Shown: piece by piece, positions 19,541-28,028 of the stretch
Layout of the letters: each line of letters begins with the position of its first letter
Numbering within the stretch: position 1 is the first letter of the stretch
Assembly (NCBI GenBank): GCA_002471195.1
Contig: DKPN01000027.1
Span: 10,841 to 74,840, forward strand
Source: Bacteroides sp. UBA7333
GTDB lineage: Bacteria; Bacteroidota; Bacteroidia; Bacteroidales; Bacteroidaceae
Direction: 5' to 3'
DNA length: 64,000 nucleotides
Translations under genes and position numbers: made by a program
The notes under the pieces: model-generated
Databases searched by the model: none
What the model was told of the DNA's origin: nothing
Seen by the model: the letters and a program-made list of their open reading frames with translations, nothing else

Positions 19541-20420
19541 CGATAGAGGTGAGTGGGTATTTATTGCCTTTTACATCCCGTAAAAATGCTTTTGCAGATC
19601 CGAAGTTCAAAAAGAAATCTAGGCGTACAGGAAGATGGTTGTCGTCGTCGGTTATGTAGAAAGTGACAACCTCTTTTCCATCATTATTATGGGCACCTTG
19701 ACTAACCGCCCCATACTCTACAAATGTAAAAACTAAACATCGATAGGTGACACCATTATCGGCTTTAATGTTTTCTTTGCCTTGATAAACCAATGATTCG
19801 TTGACTATCGTTTTGCCGGTAGCCATGGTGAATTTTAGCTCTTGTCCTACCTTATAATCGCTTATATCGTATGAACGCGCTTGTGCTAAAATACTAAGCA
19901 TATCGAATATACAATGGTAACTACTGTCTTTGCAGCTAATCATATTACCATCTTTGTAAGTACGCGTTTGTTCGACGATTGACAATCCGTTGCGATAAGA
20001 AAACAATGCTTCATCTACGGAATAATGTTTTCCTTCTAATGCGCCTTTGCGATATTTGCGAGGTTCAATGCGTTGCGATACAATGCTGGTCAATGTATCG
20101 CGCATTCTAAAAAAGAAATCAACGCGTTTGCTACTCACCGATAATAAATCGAGTTGATAGCATGGTTCATTATTATATACAACACTTTTGGTTGATAGAG
20201 TAGCTGTTCCTGCTTTGAGCCAAATAAATTTCCAATTAAAATAGAGATTATAAGTAACAACTTCGCCCGGATTCAAGGCTTTGTTTTTAATGGCACATTG
20301 CGCCGATAGAGGTGTGGTAAAACTACCCAGACACAATACAACCAATACTAATACAAAGAACCATTTTTTACCTACGGTTGGTACTTCTCGATTCGTTTTT
20401 GTTACGTTTTTTCTGTTCAT
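19530..20420 (-). CDS. DUF3108 domain-containing secreted protein
   Basis: 296 residues from the ATG at 20420 (304 from 20444). A signal segment FFVLVLVVLCLGSFTTPLSAQ is followed by the DUF3108 pattern: GEVVTYNLYFNWKFIWLKAG, FRMRDTLTSIV, and a C-terminal VTFYITDDDNHLPVRLDF. DUF3108 proteins are periplasmic beta-barrel-like folds of unknown function, common in Bacteroidetes. Both candidate starts lie inside a 24-bp tandem duplication in the 3' end of the upstream lipoprotein gene, giving a 53- or 77-bp overlap and likely translational coupling. Confidence 0.8.
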   Translation of the reverse strand: MNRKNVTKTNREVPTVGKKWFFVLVLVVLCLGSFTTPLSAQCAIKNKALNPGEVVTYNLYFNWKFIWLKAGTATLSTKSVVYNNEPCYQLDLLSVSSKRVDFFFRMRDTLTSIVSQRIEPRKYRKGALEGKHYSVDEALFSYRNGLSIVEQTRTYKDGNMISCKDSSYHCIFDMLSILAQARSYDISDYKVGQELKFTMATGKTIVNESLVYQGKENIKADNGVTYRCLVFTFVEYGAVSQGAHNNDGKEVVTFYITDDDNHLPVRLDFFLNFGSAKAFLRDVKGNKYPLTSIVKE

Positions 20421-22245
20421 CAGGCTTCTGCTTTTTAAGTTCATCAGGTTTTTGCTTATCTAAAGGTAGATATTGAACATTCCAATCCTGATTTAATTCC
20501 CAATTGGCCTTCGGTTCGAGAATTTGCGGGTAATAAAACACCTCTTCGGGTTGTATCTTACCTTCATATAATCCAGTATCCCACACACCATTATTATTGC
20601 GATCATTGATCAAACGGGCAGAGTATTTTCCTGGATTAAGAAAATAAAAGTCGGCATGGTCATTCTTCACTTTTACTCTTCTCACCACCTTATCTTGTGT
20701 GTCTAACAGCTCTACAAAGGCATATTTATCGGCACCTATCACATTAAAGAATATATTGCTATACTCTTCTACAGCCCTAATCTTAAACGATTGATCTATT
20801 TTATCATTGTGCAAACCATAGATGCCATACATAGATGCTGAATCGACACTGAGTTTAAATTCTTGCTGGAAATCCCATTCATACAACAAATTATACTGAC
20901 GTAAGTTCATTGAATCTTGCACAAATGTGAAGGGCACCTCTTGCCAAAGTGTATCCACCTTTAAACCTAAATGAATGGCTGAGGTATCAATCGATTGCAT
21001 CGGTTCAGGAAAAGAGAAAGAGATATAATCATATACCTGCATGGTAGAGGGAGCTTTGGTATTGACACTTAAAAACACGGTAGACTCTTTTTCCTCTTTA
21101 TCGCTCTTCGACTTCTTTGTTTTTTTGCTTTCGGTCTTTGGCTTGGGGGTGTTTTTTGCTACCAAACGCAATGTATCGATGCGGGGCACTAGCTGGTTTA
21201 AAGTATCGGTATACAGATATTTGATACTCATTTTCAATGTATCTTGTTGATAGAGTAACGAATCTTTTATCCAATAACTGATGGTATCATTACGCTGATT
21301 CTTTTCGATGATGAAAGCATCTTTCTCATCAAAATTCAGCCCCGTAAGCAATGGCAATGTATCGGCTTTATTTGCAAAATAAAAGGTAAATTTTTGCGGA
21401 TCTAAACGTTCGCTCTTCACTAAATACTGAGAGGATAGAGTTTCTTTGAATGCACGTAAAATCAAATCATCGGGTAGATAATGGGTATAGTTATGTTCGA
21501 TCACCGTATCGATGGTTAATGAATCGCGCCAAATCGTATCCAGATGCATGCGACCTTCGCTGCTAGGAATCACCAATGAGTCGTTGAAAGCAATCATTTC
21601 GCTCTTTTGGTTGAAAGTAAAGTTTTGATCGGCATCTTGCAAACCATATATTCGATACGTTCCGGGGGCAATTCCTTTAATTTTGAAACGTCCACGACTA
21701 TCGGTACGTCCTACACGCTCGAATGGCAGCGTTGTAAAAGCTGAATCTTCGAGATTGTTGTGAAGCCCCACCATCATACCTTTTATAGGTTCGAGGTTGG
21801 AGGCATCTAAAACCGTGCCCGATACTTCCATCGAATCAATCACCTCGCCCGTTGAAAAGGTAAAGGTAAAATTGCCCAATGGGTTTCCTTCATTATTATC
21901 GACAATGGCATCCGAAAAGTCAACCGTATAGGTTGTATTGGGCTTTAAACTATCCAATAGATTGATTTGAACTTTTTTGCCTGAAGCCTTTATTTCGGGT
22001 TGTTGAACCTGAGGTGGAGAGATGGTAATCTTTTCGCTCGCCTTTTCGAGTTTGATATATTCATCAAAATCTAAGGTCAACTTATTTTTATTATAGTTCA
22101 GCTCGCCAATCGTAGGCCGGCTCCCTAGAAAACGCGGAGGCGTTTCATCATATGCACCACCATCGGGACGGCCGATACTGGCACATGAGTATACTACAAT
22201 AAGAATGATTAATATGCTAATTAATTTATGTATAGACGTTTTCAT
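20368..22245 (-). CDS. Ig-like domain (Big_5-type) lipoprotein
   Basis: 625 residues; lipobox YSCAS near residue 20. Residues about 35-130 match the Bacteroidetes N-terminal Ig-like domain (DETPPRFLGSRP, LDFDEYIKLEKASEKITISP, LKPNTTYTVDFSDAIVDNNE). Residues about 145-215 form a carboxypeptidase-regulatory-like fold (VSGTVLDASNLEPIKGM, GRFKIKGIAPGTYRIYGLQD). The remainder is beta-rich with a Lys-rich segment near 385, and the end is a charged tail with two copies of KQKPDE-KK. Function unknown; probably a surface or periplasmic scaffold. Operonic with the DUF3108 gene. Confidence 0.82.
   Translation of the reverse strand: MKTSIHKLISILIILIVVYSCASIGRPDGGAYDETPPRFLGSRPTIGELNYNKNKLTLDFDEYIKLEKASEKITISPPQVQQPEIKASGKKVQINLLDSLKPNTTYTVDFSDAIVDNNEGNPLGNFTFTFSTGEVIDSMEVSGTVLDASNLEPIKGMMVGLHNNLEDSAFTTLPFERVGRTDSRGRFKIKGIAPGTYRIYGLQDADQNFTFNQKSEMIAFNDSLVIPSSEGRMHLDTIWRDSLTIDTVIEHNYTHYLPDDLILRAFKETLSSQYLVKSERLDPQKFTFYFANKADTLPLLTGLNFDEKDAFIIEKNQRNDTISYWIKDSLLYQQDTLKMSIKYLYTDTLNQLVPRIDTLRLVAKNTPKPKTESKKTKKSKSDKEEKESTVFLSVNTKAPSTMQVYDYISFSFPEPMQSIDTSAIHLGLKVDTLWQEVPFTFVQDSMNLRQYNLLYEWDFQQEFKLSVDSASMYGIYGLHNDKIDQSFKIRAVEEYSNIFFNVIGADKYAFVELLDTQDKVVRRVKVKNDHADFYFLNPGKYSARLINDRNNNGVWDTGLYEGKIQPEEVFYYPQILEPKANWELNQDWNVQYLPLDKQKPDELKKQKPDEQKKRNKNESRSTNRR
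20410..20457 (-). repeat. 24-bp tandem duplication spanning the DUF3108 start
   Basis: Two in-frame 24-bp units (minus strand 20457-20434 and 20433-20410) encode KQKPDELK and KQKPDEQK. Each contains CTGATGAAC, so each supplies a possible ATG (20444, 20420) for the overlapping DUF3108 gene in another frame. Confidence 0.8.
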
Positions 22246-22268
22246 ATTTTCCTGATATCAATATTAAT

Positions 22269-22277
22269 GCAAAAATA
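22269..22277 (-). promoter_or_regulatory. -7 promoter box for the Ig-like lipoprotein operon (TATTTTTGC)
   Basis: Minus-strand TAnnTTTGY match, 24 bp upstream of the ATG at 22245. Confidence 0.6.
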
Positions 22278-22453
22278 GAATATATCATAGAATAAATATC
22301 ATAGTTTTAACTAATTAATTTAAAACAGTGCTGTGGGTACACCCGTTAAAGTGGCATTTGGCAGAGAGACATAAACAGAGCCAATGAAAAACATCTTGCA
22401 AGAGAATGAGGCGAATTGGCAAGAGAACATAGCAACGTTCGATGATTGATATC

Positions 22454-22541
22454 GCTGCATGTGGGATGCAGTATCACTGCATAGCGTTTGCAGTACTACT
22501 GCATTCGGTTTGCAGCAACACTGCACATCCTTTGCAGTAAT
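22454..22541. repeat. Array B: four units of a 22-bp CTGCA-N7-TGCAG dyad repeat
   Basis: Four tandem units with core CA at 22458, 22480, 22502 and 22524, exactly 22 bp apart. Every unit is CTGCA, seven variable bases, TGCAG, then a 5-base linker (TATCA, TACTA, CAACA, TAATC). All eight arms are intact apart from none to one base, while the seven spacer bases differ in each unit. This is the cleanest member of the four arrays in the window. Confidence 0.9.
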
Positions 22542-22764
22542 CAATAGTTGAAGAAAGTAAGGGCACGATGCAAATAAACAGAGAAGACGGTTGTATGCGG
22601 CAACACTTCACAACTTTATAATACGAAACCACCATGGGTAGTAAACATAGACCGGACCTTCCGCTTTCTTTTTGACACATTTTATATATATTATCTTATA
22701 TTTAATCATAAGATGATAATATTTCATATCTTTACAATCCTTTTATTTTCTAATTTTAATTTTT

Positions 22765-25335
22765 ATGAGACGACTTTTTCTATTTATTCTATGTTTATGC
22801 AGCTACGCAATACATACTTTTGCCGCACCTGCATTGCGCGATAGTATATTGGTGATGCAACCCGATGGTAGCTCCCTCTATATTTATCTTCATGGTGATG
22901 AGTTTGGACACATCAGAACGACAACCGATGGATATGCACTAAAATGTGATGCGAATGGTTTCTTGAGATATGCAACCCAAGATGCCGATGGAGTACTTAG
23001 CATCAACAATGCACCCATTGCTCATAACATTAATCAACGCTCGACTGGCGACGTGAACTTTCTAAAAACAGCACCAAAAGCAAAGATTAAAGAATACTTT
23101 AAAACAAAGAGCAACCCAAGTAGAGTTGCTGCCGGCATAAATACACGCAATTCGGATATAAAGATTGGCAATTTTCCCACAGTAGGAAAAGTAAAAGGTC
23201 TGATCATTCTTGCCGAGTTTGCCGATAATAGTTTTAAGTTAAACCACGACTTCCATCAAAGATTGATGAATGAAGAAGGATTTAGCGACAACGGTACTAC
23301 GGGTAGTGCACGCGATTATTTCGTCACCCAATCAATGGGTGTTTTCGATCCTACGTTCGATGTATATGGCCCGGTGAAACTCAGCAAAAATCTTGCACAA
23401 TATGGAACAAACGTAGGGCCGTACGATCAAGATGCCGATGCCGAAGGTATGGTGATAGAAGCCTGTCGATTGGCCAAATCGCAGTTTGGTTGCAACTTCG
23501 CAGATTATGACAATGATGGAGATGGCGAGGTAGAAATGGTATATGTGATTTATGCCGGTTATGGCGAACATGCCGGAGGTAGCGTTAATACGATATGGCC
23601 ACACAAATATGCATTGAGTGCTACCGGAAGAAGCATTAGCTTAGACAATAAAAGAATTGACACCTATGCTTGTTCTTCCGAATTGTTGGGAGGCTCCGGA
23701 TCAGTATCAAGCAGCATCGGAACATTTTGTCATGAATTTAGCCATGTTTTAGGATTGGCCGACCACTACAATACCGTAAATCAAGGAGTCAATGTATTGG
23801 GCGAATTCGATTTGATGGAAAGCGGCAGCTATAACAACAATTCAAAAACTCCGGCTGCTTACAACGCTTTTGAAAGATATACGGTAGGATGGCTTGAGTT
23901 GGAAGAAATCAATACCAAACAAGATGCCATGCAACTAGAACATATTGTTGAGAGCAATAAGGCCTACAAATTGACAACAAGCAATCCGAATGAGTATTAT
24001 ATACTTGAAAACAGACAAAAAACCGGATGGGATGCCTATCTGCCTGCATCGGGATTAATGATTACTCATGTCGATTATAACAAATACGCATGGACTAGCA
24101 ACAGCGTGAACGATAATGCAAGCCATCCAAGATTCAGACTGATTGCAGCCGATAATAATAACTCGGCCTACTCAATGTCGAAAGACTTATATCCAATAGC
24201 GGGTAATAATTCTTTTACTGATGAGTCAAAACCGGCTTCGATTACATGGAGAGGTGAACAGTTAAACAAATGGATTACTAATATCACAAATAGAGATGGC
24301 ATTGTTACATTCGATTTTATGGAAAATAAACTTGCCTCACCGCAAAACCCTATGATCAGAGAGGTTACACCCAATGGCTTCAAAGCAACATGGGAGTATC
24401 CGTCAGCAGCAGATGGCTTTTTAGTAACGCTTAATAAACTCGTTTTGCGAGAAGGCGAACCCATTGCATTGACCGAAGACTTCTCTAAAATGACGGCAGG
24501 ATCGTTTGCAAGTCCCAACGGAACCGATATCTCCTTCAGACTGGATAATTATATGCAAACAGCTGGATGGACCGGAGAAAAGGTGTTTCAAGCAGGAGGT
24601 TATTGCAAACTAGGCTCTAACTCATCGGCAGGTGCCATTACAACACCACCTATCAACTTGTCGGGCAATAACAACACATTTACAGTTGCAGTCAAGATAA
24701 AGAGTAATGGAAACAATAGAACTTTCAGAATTTCTTCGGGAAACCAAAATTTTGAAGGAGTTATGAATAACACCGACGAAACTCACGTGTATAAATTTAC
24801 AAACGGAACAGCCTCCTCTTCAGTCACCATATCAGCTTTCGCTACAGGTGTTGCATTTGTCGATGAAATCACAATTTATAATGGTGATGTGACATCCAAT
24901 CTCAATACAGTAAACAGAGAAAGCGAAAAAGCACCTGCCAATGGCCAATGGAGCGACTATATTCGTAATAAAGTAACAGAGGTTAATACCACAGAAACAT
25001 TCTATAATTTTACAAACTTAGAAGAAGCCGGAATCTACTCTTATACCGTAAAGGCATTAAACAACGGAAAAGAGTCGCCCAACTCGGATGAAGTGATTGT
25101 AGATTTAAAGAATACGGGTATTAAAAACGAAGTAATTCCTAACTGGATAAAAGTAGATAAACATTCGGTTATCGTTACAGCCAACATTGGCGATTGGATT
25201 GAGATTTACACTCCAAATGCCGTTTTAGTTAAAGCAGTAACGGCTATCAACGAACAAACCTTTATTGATCTTCCGAAAGGAAATATCTATATTGTAAGAA
25301 AAGGCAACGATACCGCAAAGATTGTTGTTCCATAA
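22765..25335 (+). CDS. Secreted M6 family metalloprotease with FN3-like domain and T9SS-like C-terminal tail
   Basis: 856 residues; signal peptide MRRLFLFILCLCSYAIHTFA. The M6 (immune inhibitor A-like) catalytic domain spans about residues 120-440, with the zinc site HEFSHVLGLADH at 323-334 and a following ExGxY block (DLMESGSYNN). A DNDGDGE calcium-like loop is at about 250. From about 520 a fibronectin-like domain (VTPNGFKATWEYP ... YSYTVKALNNGKESPNSDEV) is split by an inserted jelly-roll (EDFSKMTAGSFASPNGTDIS). The last 70 residues resemble a type IX sorting domain: IEIYTPNAVLVKAV and IDLPKGNIYIVRKGN, ending KIVVP. Likely secreted or surface-attached. Confidence 0.9.
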   Translation: MRRLFLFILCLCSYAIHTFAAPALRDSILVMQPDGSSLYIYLHGDEFGHIRTTTDGYALKCDANGFLRYATQDADGVLSINNAPIAHNINQRSTGDVNFLKTAPKAKIKEYFKTKSNPSRVAAGINTRNSDIKIGNFPTVGKVKGLIILAEFADNSFKLNHDFHQRLMNEEGFSDNGTTGSARDYFVTQSMGVFDPTFDVYGPVKLSKNLAQYGTNVGPYDQDADAEGMVIEACRLAKSQFGCNFADYDNDGDGEVEMVYVIYAGYGEHAGGSVNTIWPHKYALSATGRSISLDNKRIDTYACSSELLGGSGSVSSSIGTFCHEFSHVLGLADHYNTVNQGVNVLGEFDLMESGSYNNNSKTPAAYNAFERYTVGWLELEEINTKQDAMQLEHIVESNKAYKLTTSNPNEYYILENRQKTGWDAYLPASGLMITHVDYNKYAWTSNSVNDNASHPRFRLIAADNNNSAYSMSKDLYPIAGNNSFTDESKPASITWRGEQLNKWITNITNRDGIVTFDFMENKLASPQNPMIREVTPNGFKATWEYPSAADGFLVTLNKLVLREGEPIALTEDFSKMTAGSFASPNGTDISFRLDNYMQTAGWTGEKVFQAGGYCKLGSNSSAGAITTPPINLSGNNNTFTVAVKIKSNGNNRTFRISSGNQNFEGVMNNTDETHVYKFTNGTASSSVTISAFATGVAFVDEITIYNGDVTSNLNTVNRESEKAPANGQWSDYIRNKVTEVNTTETFYNFTNLEEAGIYSYTVKALNNGKESPNSDEVIVDLKNTGIKNEVIPNWIKVDKHSVIVTANIGDWIEIYTPNAVLVKAVTAINEQTFIDLPKGNIYIVRKGNDTAKIVVP

Positions 25336-25349
25336 AAACAGAACATTAC

Positions 25350-25395
25350 CTCACAAATAAGGCTAGCAGAATAATTTGCTAGCCTTATTTGTGAG
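25350..25395. terminator. Bidirectional terminator after the M6 protease gene
   Basis: Perfect 19-bp inverted repeat (25350-25368 and 25377-25395) with an 8-nt loop, between convergent genes. Confidence 0.9.
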
Positions 25396-25416
25396 AATAA
25401 TGTTGAAACGTAATCG

Positions 25417-25692
25417 TTATTCTTTATCGTACTTAGAAATTTCTTCTTTCGATAGTTTTTCAGCATGTCTATCTTTGCTGTCAATAGCCTTATCTAGCAC
25501 TTCAATCGTATCGAAAGATTTCATAATAGAATCGACACTGTTTTCAATCACAACCAATAAGTTGTCTTTAGCTTCGAAAAGAGATTTCAAATGTGCTTTT
25601 TGACCTTTTTCATCTTTTTTCATATTTTCACGTGCATATTGAATGCGAGTCGCAAAATCTTTTAAAATTGCTTTTAAATCTTGTTCTTTCAT
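25417..25692 (-). CDS. Small charged coiled-coil-like protein of unknown function
   Basis: 91 residues from the ATG at 25692 (MKEQDLKAILKDFATRIQYA); a longer in-frame start at 25752 has a hydrophobic-poor, unlikely N-terminus. The protein is almost wholly helical and charged, rich in K, E and D, with heptad-like spacing, and has no signal peptide or cysteine. I do not recognise a family. It lies downstream of the CBM9-like gene with a 150-bp gap and may be transcribed alone. Confidence 0.6.
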   Translation of the reverse strand: MKEQDLKAILKDFATRIQYARENMKKDEKGQKAHLKSLFEAKDNLLVVIENSVDSIMKSFDTIEVLDKAIDSKDRHAEKLSKEEISKYDKE

Positions 25693-25842
25693 ATCGAATA
25701 CATTTTTATTTATTATACTACTTATAAATGATTTGGAACGTAAAATGTTCAATTCAAAGCAGTAAAATATTATATTCGATGTAGCGAACTCGATACAAAC
25801 CTGATCGAAAGATATCGACTATTATTTAATATCGCGCATCTA

Positions 25843-26484
25843 TTATTCGAATTCTAACGTTCCAAAATGGTCGGGACGATGAAAGTCGGGCTTCTCAATC
25901 GGAATTGGATTCCATGATAAGAAATGAGGTGTTTCTAATTCATCACCGCATTTATAGAAGTTGGCAGTAATGGTTTTACCATCCAATGATTCGATTTGAT
26001 GCATAAAGAAAGCTGTGTAAGGTATTACTAAAGCCACCTCCCACTCTGTCTCGCCTACTCTCTCCTCGAATGTTTGAGTGCCTAAGCTCGACCAACGTTT
26101 CACTAACTGAGTGATATCCTTTGGAGCACGTTGACGGTTATTTCTTGCAGGACCGGCACCTATCAAGATAGTACCAATACAGTTGCACTCAATGTTATAA
26201 TATACATCATCACCGCCGGGAACCGAAAAGAACTCAACACAAGAGTCTGTCCAAACCGATCCGTCATCAACACCGTAATGGGCTCTTACACTTTTTTCTT
26301 TCACTCTAAAATGCAAGAGAATTGAATCGTTGGTATGCGCAATGCGAAATTCCACATGTGGACGATAAGGATATTCTGCCCAGTTTACATTTTCTATTAC
26401 TTGATAATTAACGCCCTCTTTATCGAAAAGAGCAGGCAACTCGATAGGTTGGATAGAACCCACGCTCAATTTTGTAACTTTCAT
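25843..26484 (-). CDS. Carbohydrate-binding family 9-like protein
   Basis: 213 residues from the ATG at 26484 (MKVTKLSVGS). The pattern HVEFRIAHTNDSILLHFRVKEKSVRA, DGSVWTDSCVEFFSVPGGDDVYYNIECN and VALVIPYTAFF is that of CBM9-like beta-sandwich domains widespread in Bacteroidetes. No signal peptide is visible, so it may act in the cytoplasm or be a binding/partner protein. It follows the SemiSWEET gene by 45 bp, so the two probably form an operon, which hints at sugar handling. No catalytic residues are expected in this family. Confidence 0.82.
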   Translation of the reverse strand: MKVTKLSVGSIQPIELPALFDKEGVNYQVIENVNWAEYPYRPHVEFRIAHTNDSILLHFRVKEKSVRAHYGVDDGSVWTDSCVEFFSVPGGDDVYYNIECNCIGTILIGAGPARNNRQRAPKDITQLVKRWSSLGTQTFEERVGETEWEVALVIPYTAFFMHQIESLDGKTITANFYKCGDELETPHFLSWNPIPIEKPDFHRPDHFGTLEFE

Positions 26485-26529
26485 TCGTATTTTGTTCAAT
26501 GTTATTAATTCGCAACATAAATGTTACAC

Positions 26530-26862
26530 TCAATCCCTGTTTTCTCTCTTTTTTTCCTCTTCTTTTTTCTTATCTATCTTATCGATATCACGATCGGATA
26601 TTTTAAAATAATCGTTATGAATTTTAATACCGAAAATAATTGCGCTCGATGAGAAAGTTAAAATATTTGTTAGCAACAAAGGAAGATTACCTAGCATATA
26701 ACCCTGTAAGCCAAAGAAGAAACCACCAATCGCCATCAACAAAAAGGTTCCCAAAGCGATGTCATCAGTTTTACGAGTGCGAACCGTATGTATGGCTTGT
26801 GGAAGATAACCAAATACCATACAAACAGACGCAATATAACCTATAATATCAGACCATTCCAT
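26530..26862 (-). CDS. SemiSWEET-family sugar transporter (PQ-loop)
   Basis: 110 residues with three transmembrane helices (IIGYIASVCMVFGYLPQ, GTFLLMAIGGFFFGLQGYML, LLLTNILTFSSSAIIFGI). The Pro-Gln of GYLPQ is the PQ-loop hinge of SemiSWEETs, and the Asn in LTN sits at the substrate site. Such proteins dimerise and move sugars across the inner membrane by facilitated diffusion. It is followed by a highly charged cytoplasmic tail (DKIDKKKEEEKKRE). Upstream of the CBM9-like gene. Confidence 0.88.
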   Translation of the reverse strand: MEWSDIIGYIASVCMVFGYLPQAIHTVRTRKTDDIALGTFLLMAIGGFFFGLQGYMLGNLPLLLTNILTFSSSAIIFGIKIHNDYFKISDRDIDKIDKKKEEEKKRENRD

Positions 26863-26897
26863 AATTTAATTTGTTTTTAATTAATACTATTAATATT

Positions 26898-26945
26898 GTA
26901 GTATAACCATCAATCATATACAAAGGTTATACTACAGAAAGATAA
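26898..26945. promoter_or_regulatory. 11-bp perfect inverted repeat in a divergent promoter region
   Basis: GTAGTATAACC (26898-26908) and its exact complement GGTTATACTAC (26935-26945), separated by 26 bp, in the 193-bp gap between the divergent SemiSWEET and dus genes. It cannot be a terminator for either gene by position, so it may be an operator or RNA leader structure for the SemiSWEET operon. Confidence 0.5.
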
Positions 26946-27024
26946 AAGTACAAAAAGTCGTGATAATAAACTTAAATGATAGATGTTTTTTCTCGATATA
27001 ATGGATGAGATCATACAAAATCGT

Positions 27025-27033
27025 TACATTTGT
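27025..27033 (+). promoter_or_regulatory. -7 promoter box for dus (TACATTTGT)
   Basis: Exact TAnnTTTGY match 22 bp upstream of the ATG at 27056. Confidence 0.6.
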
Positions 27034-27055
27034 CTATCATTAACGTATTCAAAAA

Positions 27056-27994
27056 ATGTCAACACATACGCTTCCTATTTACTTTGCTCCACTTCAAGGA
27101 TATACAGAATGGGCCTATCGCAATGCTCACCATAAAGTATTTGGAGGCATCGACACCTATTATACTCCGTTTGTCAGATTCGATAAAGACGGTTTTAGAA
27201 ATAAGGATATTCGCGATATCTCTCCCTCTAGCAATTGTGTACATAAGTTGGTGCCACAACTCATTGCGAATGATCTAGACAAAGCAGATACCATTTCGAC
27301 TCTTTTCATAGAGAACCATTATACAGAGATTGATATTAATCTAGGTTGTCCCTTTCCTCTGATTGCCAAACGACACAATGGATCGGGTATACTCCCCTAT
27401 CCCAATGAGGTAGAAAGTCTGTTGAAGATTGTTGATAAACATCCCGATATCGACTTTACAGTAAAAATGCGTTTGGGATGGAGCCAAGCTGATGAGTGTT
27501 TGGCGCTGGCCGAAAAACTGAATAAGGCTCGTTTAAAACACATCACACTACACCCGCGCTTGGGAACTCAACAATATAAAGGTGAAGTCGATTTAGAAGG
27601 CTTTGCTGCATTTTCAGAGAATTGTAAGCATCCATTAATCTATAATGGCGATATTCAATCGACACAAGATATTAGAGAGATACAAAGTAAATTTCCCAAT
27701 TTAGCCGGCGTTATGATAGGAAGAGGGCTTTTGTCACATCCGGCAATGGCTTTAGAGTATTGTACGGAAGAGGTATTGACAGAGGAACTATATTGGCAGA
27801 AAATAAAAGAGATGCACAAAGAGGTATTCAATCAATATGAGCAACAAATTGAAGGGGGAGAGGCACAATTGCTTCATAAGATGAAAACATTTTGGGAGTA
27901 TTTAGAACCACAGATCGGTCATAAAAAAGCAAAAGCGATTCGCAAAAGTAAATCGCTTCATGTATATTGGGAAAAGGTGAATACTACATTCTAA
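27056..27994 (+). CDS. tRNA-dihydrouridine synthase family protein
   Basis: 312 residues. FMN-dependent reduction of uridine to dihydrouridine in tRNA. Visible: IYFAPLQGYTEWAYRNAH (FMN-binding start), the catalytic-Cys block DINLGCPFPL, VKMRLGW, HITLHPRLGTQQYKGEVD, IYNGDIQSTQDI and MIGRGLLSHPAM, in family order. Which subfamily (position in tRNA) is not clear; it is shorter than DusB. Monocistronic. Confidence 0.93.
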   Translation: MSTHTLPIYFAPLQGYTEWAYRNAHHKVFGGIDTYYTPFVRFDKDGFRNKDIRDISPSSNCVHKLVPQLIANDLDKADTISTLFIENHYTEIDINLGCPFPLIAKRHNGSGILPYPNEVESLLKIVDKHPDIDFTVKMRLGWSQADECLALAEKLNKARLKHITLHPRLGTQQYKGEVDLEGFAAFSENCKHPLIYNGDIQSTQDIREIQSKFPNLAGVMIGRGLLSHPAMALEYCTEEVLTEELYWQKIKEMHKEVFNQYEQQIEGGEAQLLHKMKTFWEYLEPQIGHKKAKAIRKSKSLHVYWEKVNTTF

Positions 27995-27999
27995 AATGT

Positions 28000-28028
28000 G
28001 AGGTGCATTCTCTTTAAGGATGCATCTC
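28000..28028. terminator. Short hairpin between dus and the DUF4348 gene
   Basis: Stem GAGGTGCAT / ATGCATCTC (28000-28008 and 28020-28028, one G-U pair) between convergent genes; it includes the last codons of the minus-strand gene. Confidence 0.5.

Larger units (their letters stand above)
22246..22764. other. Divergent intergenic region
   Basis: 519 bp between the divergent Ig-like lipoprotein and M6 metalloprotease genes. It holds the minus-strand promoter box near 22273, a region with loosely repeated TTGGCA/TTGCAAGAGAA words at about 22355-22430, and the 22-bp dyad array B at 22454-22541. A TATCTTTAC near-match to the -7 consensus lies about 35 bp before the protease ATG. No ORF is convincing. 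Confidence 0.6.

Noticed and set aside
22355..22430. Extension of array B upstream through TTGGCA/TTGCAAGAGAA words
   Set aside because: The spacing is 21 rather than 22 bp and the CA-N7-TG core is not kept, so I do not count these as units.
22454..22541. Possible CRISPR array
   Set aside because: Units are only 22 bp with 5-bp linkers and 7-base variable cores; no 25-45 bp spacers and no cas genes in the window.
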